Below, piece by piece: positions 59,917-64,000 of a DNA stretch of 64,000 nucleotides (the stretch's first letter is position 1; every line of letters begins with the position of its first letter). The stretch is from Roseateles violae. Its GTDB lineage: Bacteria > Pseudomonadota > Gammaproteobacteria > Burkholderiales > Burkholderiaceae_C. The DNA lies in contig NZ_JAUHHC010000001.1 of assembly GCF_030410485.1 (NCBI RefSeq), positions 930,001 to 994,000 on the forward strand, given 5' to 3'. Position numbers and translations under genes: made by a program. Below the pieces are notes generated by a model. It did not search any database. It was not told the DNA's origin and saw only the letters and a program-made list of their open reading frames with translations.

Positions 59917-60549
59917 ATGGCCCCCGTTCTCGGATCGCGGATGCGGCGACCTTTGGCCGCCATCGTCCCCTTGCTCGCCGGCTTGTCCGGCACCGCCTGG
60001 GCTGTCAACGAGACAGAACCCAATGACGCCTGGGCTGCGGCGCAGTCCCTCGTCAATGCCAGCGGCGACTTCGTCATCGACGGCAGTCGCAGCTTTGCCA
60101 ATCCATCGGACGACTTCTTCTCGTTCATGGTCCGCGGCAGCGGTGTGCTGCGAATCGAATCGAGCAGCAGCGATGCTGCCGCCGATTCGATCATGGGCCT
60201 GTTCAACTCCGGCGGCACGCTGCTGGCCTCGAACGACGATGGCAGCGGGTCGATGTCGACCATCGTGTTCAATATCAGCGCTCCCGGCACCTACTCCATC
60301 GGCTTCTCCGGCTACAACCCGGGCCTGCTGAGCTGCACCGGCACGGTGACAAGCTGCTACGACACCGACAACGACCTCGTCTTCGATACCTTTGTCGCCG
60401 GCGGTGGTGCCGGTGGCAGCACCGGCTGGGATTACCGGATCTCGCTGAGCGGGGTGGCACTCGTGCCCGAACCGCAAGCAGCGCTGCTGTTCCTGCCCGG
60501 ACTGGCCGCCTTGGCCCTGCTGCGAAGGCGCCGGGACCCCGCGCGCTGA
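59917..60549 (+). CDS. PEP-CTERM sorting-domain protein with pre-peptidase-like domain
   Basis: 210 residues behind GGAGACAAT. Signal peptide to about residue 30 (LAAIVPLLAGLSGTAWA). The mature part begins NETEPNDAWAAAQSL, typical of bacterial pre-peptidase C-terminal (DVUA0089-type) domains, with FFSFMVRGSGVLRIE and GTYSIGFSGYN. The C-terminus is a PEP-CTERM signal: VPEP, a hydrophobic helix ALLFLPGLAALALL, and RRRR. Such proteins are processed by exosortase (EpsH type) in exopolysaccharide-producing bacteria; no exosortase gene is in the window. Confidence 0.9.
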   Translation: MAPVLGSRMRRPLAAIVPLLAGLSGTAWAVNETEPNDAWAAAQSLVNASGDFVIDGSRSFANPSDDFFSFMVRGSGVLRIESSSSDAAADSIMGLFNSGGTLLASNDDGSGSMSTIVFNISAPGTYSIGFSGYNPGLLSCTGTVTSCYDTDNDLVFDTFVAGGGAGGSTGWDYRISLSGVALVPEPQAALLFLPGLAALALLRRRRDPAR

Positions 60550-60712
60550 CGGCGAGGCGGCGGCGTCCGGTCGGCGGCCTGCGTTTCAGGCCCGCTGATC
60601 GAAGCAGTTATTGACAAGTTAGAACGGAGGCCGTCCCGCCGGCGCGGGCGGCCCTGGGCGCGGCTTTGCCGCGTGCTCCGCGCCGGCAATCACATGGAAG
60701 GATTTCAAGGCC

Positions 60713-62242
60713 ATGAGCTCAAATTTCAGTGAATCGCAAGCCAGGGATGCGGTGCTCGACGCGCAGGAACGTCTGCACGAGGGCCGCCGCAATTTCTTCA
60801 AGGTGCTGGGCGTCGGCGCCACCGCCGCCAGCGGCCTCGGCGCGGCGCTGCACAGCACGCCGGCGCTCGCCTATGGCGGCCCCTACGCGGCCGCCTTCGG
60901 GCTGGATCCTGGCCGCACCTTCATGAACATCGGCACCACCGGCTCGACCCCGATCGCGGTGCTGAAGGCGCTGGCCGCCAACAACGCACTGATCGCGCGC
61001 GATCCGACGATGACCTTCAACACGCAGGACATGCGCAACATCATCGCGCCCGGCTTCGGTGCCGATCCGTTCGAGCTCGTGATGAGCTTCAACACGACCG
61101 ACGGCATGAGCAAGATCCTCAACGGCATGCAGTTCAATGCCGGCGACGAGATCATCACCACCAATATGGAGCACCCGGGCGGCAATTCGCCGATGGCGAT
61201 CACCGCCGACCGCCGGGGCGTGGTGCTCAAGCGCATCAATCTGCCGACCAACGACGCCTACAGCGACGCCACCGTGCTGGCGCGCTTCCAGGCGCTGCTG
61301 ACCGGCAATACCAAGGCGATCGTGTTCTCGTCGCCGCCCTATCTGACCGGCATCCGCCTGCCCGAGAAGATGCTCTGCCAGTGGGCCGCCGCCCAGGGCC
61401 TGGCCTCGGTCATCGACGGCGCCCACGGCCCCGGCATGCTGGCCCTGAACTTCCACGACATCGGTTGCGACTTCTATGCCGGCGCCGGCCACAAGTGGCA
61501 GTGCGGACCGGGGCAGACCGGCATCCTGTACGTGCGCAACAACACCACGCCCGCGGCGCCGACGACCTACACCAAGAGCGTCACCATCGGCGGCGAGACC
61601 CGCACGCTGACGCTGCCCGGCTACACCAACACGACGGCTTTGCGGCCGTTCTGGCCGACGATATCGGGCGGCTACTCGATGGTCGCGGGCAGCACGCTGC
61701 AAGGTGGCGTGCGCGATCCGGCCGACAATGTCGCGGCGACCCTGATGAGCATCGGCAACCCCTCCTACCCGGCGCTGCGCGCGCTGCAGGAATGCTGCTC
61801 GATGTGGGACAGCTGGGGCCGCCAGAACATCGAGAACTACATCGTCGCGCTGGCGCAATACCTGCGCAGCCGGCTGACCGCGATCTGGGGCAGCCGCTGC
61901 CTGGCCACCGTGTACGACGCCAACACGCCGCACCATGCGCGCATCGCGCTGACCTCGTTCAATCCGTTCTCGCCGGGTTACGACTACAACGCGGTGCTGA
62001 GCCCGGCGCAGGCGACGGCGCAGACCGCGGCATCGAACGCGGCGGTGGCCACGCTGCGCGACACGCATGCGGTGGTGGTCCGCAACACGGCCGTCCCGCA
62101 CAGCCTGCGTGGCAATCCGGCCGCCAATGCCGACCCGACCACGATGTCGCATCCGCTGCGCATCTCGACCCATCTGTTCCACAACATGGCTGACGTGGAC
62201 AACCTGGTCGCCAAGCTGCTGCTGGTGGTGCCGCATCCCTGA
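60713..62242 (+). CDS. Tat-exported PLP-dependent enzyme, aminotransferase class V fold
   Basis: 509 residues behind AAGGATTTCAAGGCC. An N-terminal 24-residue extension leads to a twin-arginine motif GRRNFFKVLGV and a hydrophobic region ending TPALA. The catalytic part is of the class V (isopenicillin N epimerase-like) type: TTNMEHPGGNSP, the PLP-binding Asp 235 in VIDGAHGPG, and the Schiff-base Lys 261 in AGAGHKWQCGP. The closing segment is MSHPLRISTHLFHNMADVDNLVAKLL. The reaction is unknown. Export of a folded, cofactor-loaded enzyme through Tat is consistent. It is followed 87 bases later by a RidA-like lipoprotein gene. Confidence 0.88.
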   Translation: MSSNFSESQARDAVLDAQERLHEGRRNFFKVLGVGATAASGLGAALHSTPALAYGGPYAAAFGLDPGRTFMNIGTTGSTPIAVLKALAANNALIARDPTMTFNTQDMRNIIAPGFGADPFELVMSFNTTDGMSKILNGMQFNAGDEIITTNMEHPGGNSPMAITADRRGVVLKRINLPTNDAYSDATVLARFQALLTGNTKAIVFSSPPYLTGIRLPEKMLCQWAAAQGLASVIDGAHGPGMLALNFHDIGCDFYAGAGHKWQCGPGQTGILYVRNNTTPAAPTTYTKSVTIGGETRTLTLPGYTNTTALRPFWPTISGGYSMVAGSTLQGGVRDPADNVAATLMSIGNPSYPALRALQECCSMWDSWGRQNIENYIVALAQYLRSRLTAIWGSRCLATVYDANTPHHARIALTSFNPFSPGYDYNAVLSPAQATAQTAASNAAVATLRDTHAVVVRNTAVPHSLRGNPAANADPTTMSHPLRISTHLFHNMADVDNLVAKLLLVVPHP

Positions 62243-62329
62243 GAAAGAAAGGGCGGCGGGTGTTGCTGCCGGCCCCGGTGCAGGGGAGCCATCACCCGCC
62301 CGACCAAACGAACCATGAAAGGAGACGCG

Positions 62330-62788
62330 ATGAGTCTGCGCAGCATCGGCCTGACGATCGTGACGGCGGCGGCCTCGGTGGCGCTGCTGGGCTGTGCCGC
62401 CCCGACGGGCGGACGCACGGTGCACACCACCGGCAACGTCTACCCGGCCATCGGCCCGTATTCGCAGATGGTGCAATCCGGCAATACCTACTACCTGTCC
62501 GGCGTCATTCCGCTGAACAAGGCCGGCAATGCCGTCGAAGGCAGCAGCATCGAGGAGCAGACGCGGCTGGTGCTCGGCTATATCGGCGAGATCCTGAAGG
62601 CGCAGGGCATGAGCCATGAGAACGTGGTGATGTCCAATGTCTTCATGAAGGACCTGAACGAGTTCGCGAAGATGAACGCGGTCTACGGCGAGTTCTTCAA
62701 GAGCGCGCCGCCCAGCCGCGCGACCGTCGAAGTGGCGCGTCTGCCGCGCGACGTGAGGATCGAGATCGCGGTGATCGCGGTCAAGTAG
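62330..62788 (+). CDS. RidA-family protein with a lipoprotein signal
   Basis: 152 residues from ATG 62330, with AAAGGAGA upstream; an ATG at 62315 is rejected. The signal ends with lipobox LLGC (Cys 22; Ala at +2 suits outer-membrane sorting). The mature part is a full RidA/YjgF domain: YPAIGPYSQMVQSGNTYYLSG, IEEQTRLVLGYIGEILKAQG, and Arg 130 and Glu 145 in SRATVEVARLP and RIEIAVIA. These match Arg105 and Glu120 of characterised RidA enzymes with the same 15-residue spacing. RidA hydrolyses reactive enamine/imine products of PLP enzymes; here it would act in the envelope beside the Tat-exported PLP enzyme. Confidence 0.9.
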   Translation: MSLRSIGLTIVTAAASVALLGCAAPTGGRTVHTTGNVYPAIGPYSQMVQSGNTYYLSGVIPLNKAGNAVEGSSIEEQTRLVLGYIGEILKAQGMSHENVVMSNVFMKDLNEFAKMNAVYGEFFKSAPPSRATVEVARLPRDVRIEIAVIAVK

Positions 62789-62838
62789 CGCAGCCCGGCG
62801 CCGCGCCGGTGGCAGCCCTGCTGTAGAGTCCGGGCATC

Positions 62839-63471
62839 ATGCTCGCGACGCTCGCCACCATCGCCGTTCTGCACTGGGCCGTGCTGCTGATCCCCGGCTT
62901 CAACTTCGTGCTGATCGGCCAGCTGGCGGCGGGCGGGGCGCGGCCCAAGGCCTTGGCGGCGGTCGGCGGCATGACGCTGGCAACGCTCAGCTGGGCGCTG
63001 CTGGCCGTGCTGGGCGTGGGCGTCGTGTTCACCGCGCAGCCGGCGCTGCGCCAGCTGGCGCAGCTGGCCGGCGGCCTCTACCTGCTGCAGCTGGCCTGGA
63101 AGCTGTGGGTCTCGCGCAAGCAGCCGGTGGCGGCGAACGAGCGGGCGCTGTCGCATGCCGGCGCCTTTCGCGCCGGCTTCTTCACCAGCATGCTGAACCC
63201 CAAGATCGCGCTCTTCTACGGCAGCGTCTTCGCCACCGCAATGCCGGCGCAGCCGAGCCTGGCAATGTCGGCCGGCGCGGTCGCGCTGGTCTTCGTCAAC
63301 TCGGTGGTCTGGCATTCCTCGCTGGCCTATGCGCTGTCGCAGCCGACGGTCCAGCGCGCCTATCTGCGCCACTTCCAGCGCCTCAACCAGCTCTCGGCCG
63401 CCATCGTCGGCGCCTTCGGCGCACGCCTGCTCGCCACGACGCTGCAGGAGTGGCGCGCGCGCGCCTCCTGA
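62839..63471 (+). CDS. LysE-family amino acid exporter
   Basis: 210 residues with five or six membrane helices. N-terminal signature LHWAVLLIPGFNFVLIGQLAAGGARPKALAAVGG and the conserved FRAGFFTSMLNPKIALFYGSVF place it in the LysE/RhtB group, which exports amino acids or derivatives. Fifty bases after the RidA-like gene on the same strand, so co-transcription with the PLP enzyme and RidA genes is possible. Confidence 0.9.
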   Translation: MLATLATIAVLHWAVLLIPGFNFVLIGQLAAGGARPKALAAVGGMTLATLSWALLAVLGVGVVFTAQPALRQLAQLAGGLYLLQLAWKLWVSRKQPVAANERALSHAGAFRAGFFTSMLNPKIALFYGSVFATAMPAQPSLAMSAGAVALVFVNSVVWHSSLAYALSQPTVQRAYLRHFQRLNQLSAAIVGAFGARLLATTLQEWRARAS

Positions 63472-63541
63472 CGAGACAGATCGATAAAGAGCGTCACGAC
63501 TCGCCCTGCGCCGGGTCGAGCGAGCAGCAGGAAAAAAGACG

Positions 63542-64000
63542 ATGCGCGAAATCGAACTGAAGTTCCAGGTGCCGGCCGCCCGGCGGGCGGCGCTGCAGGC
63601 CGCTTTTGCCAAGGCCCGCCGCGCGCCGCTGCGCGCGCATTACTTCGACACCGAGGACGGCGCGCTGGCGCGCCAGGCCATCGCGCTGCGGCTGCGTCTG
63701 GAGCCCGCGGGCTGGGTGCAGACCCTGAAGGGCGGCGGCTTTCCGAACCGGATCGAGCACAACGTCGAGCTGGGACATTCGCCCGAGCCGCCGCGGCTGG
63801 ACATCGAGCGCCATCGCGCGGACTGCCCGGCGCTGCACGCCGCGCTGGCGGCCGCCGGAGAGCGGCTGCGCGAGCGCTTCTGCATCGAGGTCCAGCGGCG
63901 CATCCTGACGCTGCGGCGCGAGGGCGCCGAGCTGGAGCTGGCCTACGACCTCGGCACCCTGCGCGCGGGCGCCGCCCGCGAGCCGCTGACGATCTGCGAG
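63542..64000 (+). CDS. CYTH-domain protein, 5' part
   Basis: 153 codons to the window end without a stop, so the 3' part is missing. The N-terminal signature MREIELKFQVP (the ExExK motif of CYTH), RAHYFDTEDGALARQAIALRLRLE and WVQTLKGGG match inorganic triphosphatase (YgiF-like) proteins, many of which carry a C-terminal CHAD domain. The motif predicts a tunnel enzyme that binds triphosphates with metal. A CHAD part cannot be checked here. Confidence 0.9.
   Translation, partial: MREIELKFQVPAARRAALQAAFAKARRAPLRAHYFDTEDGALARQAIALRLRLEPAGWVQTLKGGGFPNRIEHNVELGHSPEPPRLDIERHRADCPALHAALAAAGERLRERFCIEVQRRILTLRREGAELELAYDLGTLRAGAAREPLTICE

Overview
The window is a GC-rich (about 70 percent by eye), tightly packed stretch of a proteobacterial chromosome. 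The gene content points to a betaproteobacterium of the order Burkholderiales, probably near the Roseateles/Rubrivivax/Mitsuaria group. The reasons are a Bug-family tricarboxylate-binding protein, tcuRAB, a GlpSTPQV-type glycerol ABC transporter, a PEP-CTERM protein, an HPr-rel-A cassette and very high GC3. This placement is an inference from gene families, not from a marker gene. I saw no rRNA, tRNA, transposase, integrase or CRISPR array. The window cuts a gene at each end.

Layout. 1-4345: end of a molybdenum hydroxylase operon (coxL-coxM-coxD-coxE-coxG). 4.5-10.0 kb: single metabolic and membrane genes, namely an acyltransferase, a FUSC-type protein, a WYL regulator divergent from a type II NADH dehydrogenase, a DinB protein, a VOC protein and a DUF1801 protein. 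10.05-10.86 kb: a manganese (yybP-ykoY) riboswitch and its GDT1-type exporter. 11.0-13.8 kb: a TonB-dependent receptor. 13.8-23.8 kb: a glycerol regulon, with glpK and glpR on the minus strand and glpD-glpS-glpT-glpP-glpQ-DUF2160-glpV on the plus strand, ending at a clear hairpin terminator. 24.0-27.6 kb: YgjV-like protein, a periplasmic binding protein, a lipoprotein, an EamA transporter and a CDP-alcohol phosphatidyltransferase.

27.98-31.87 kb: an HPr-rel-A cassette of unknown function. It has a Tat-type secreted protein, a PqqD-like protein, an HprK-related kinase, a nucleotidyltransferase and a trailing binding protein. 31.9-37.5 kb: a zinc metallopeptidase, a diguanylate cyclase, a 271-bp palindromic element between convergent genes, an alkaline-phosphatase-type lipoprotein and unknown genes. 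37.7-42.2 kb: glycolate oxidase glcD-glcE-glcF with a methyltransferase gene inserted between glcE and glcF. 42.3-45.9 kb: a Ca2+/H+ antiporter, a membrane protein and a cyclic-nucleotide-domain flavoprotein that lacks the thioredoxin-reductase CxxC. 46.0-50.6 kb: tricarballylate utilisation (tcuR-tcuA-tcuB-Bug). 50.7-55.9 kb: a glutathione transferase and a YbhGFS-like ABC efflux operon with its own outer-membrane factor. 56.0-59.6 kb: a binding lipoprotein, a large Sel1-repeat protein and a small unknown. 59.9-64.0 kb: a PEP-CTERM protein, a Tat-exported PLP enzyme beside a RidA lipoprotein, a LysE exporter and a truncated CYTH-domain gene.

Most interesting points: (1) the Tat-exported class-V PLP enzyme next to a RidA homologue carrying a lipoprotein signal, which looks like a cell-envelope version of the cytoplasmic PLP-enzyme/RidA pair; (2) the HPr-rel-A cassette with a candidate secreted substrate separated from it by a perfect hairpin; (3) the palindromic element that supplies the stop codons of both flanking convergent genes; (4) the glycerol transporter ATPases, whose two lost motifs fall in the same composite ATP site; (5) the methyltransferase inside the glycolate oxidase operon.
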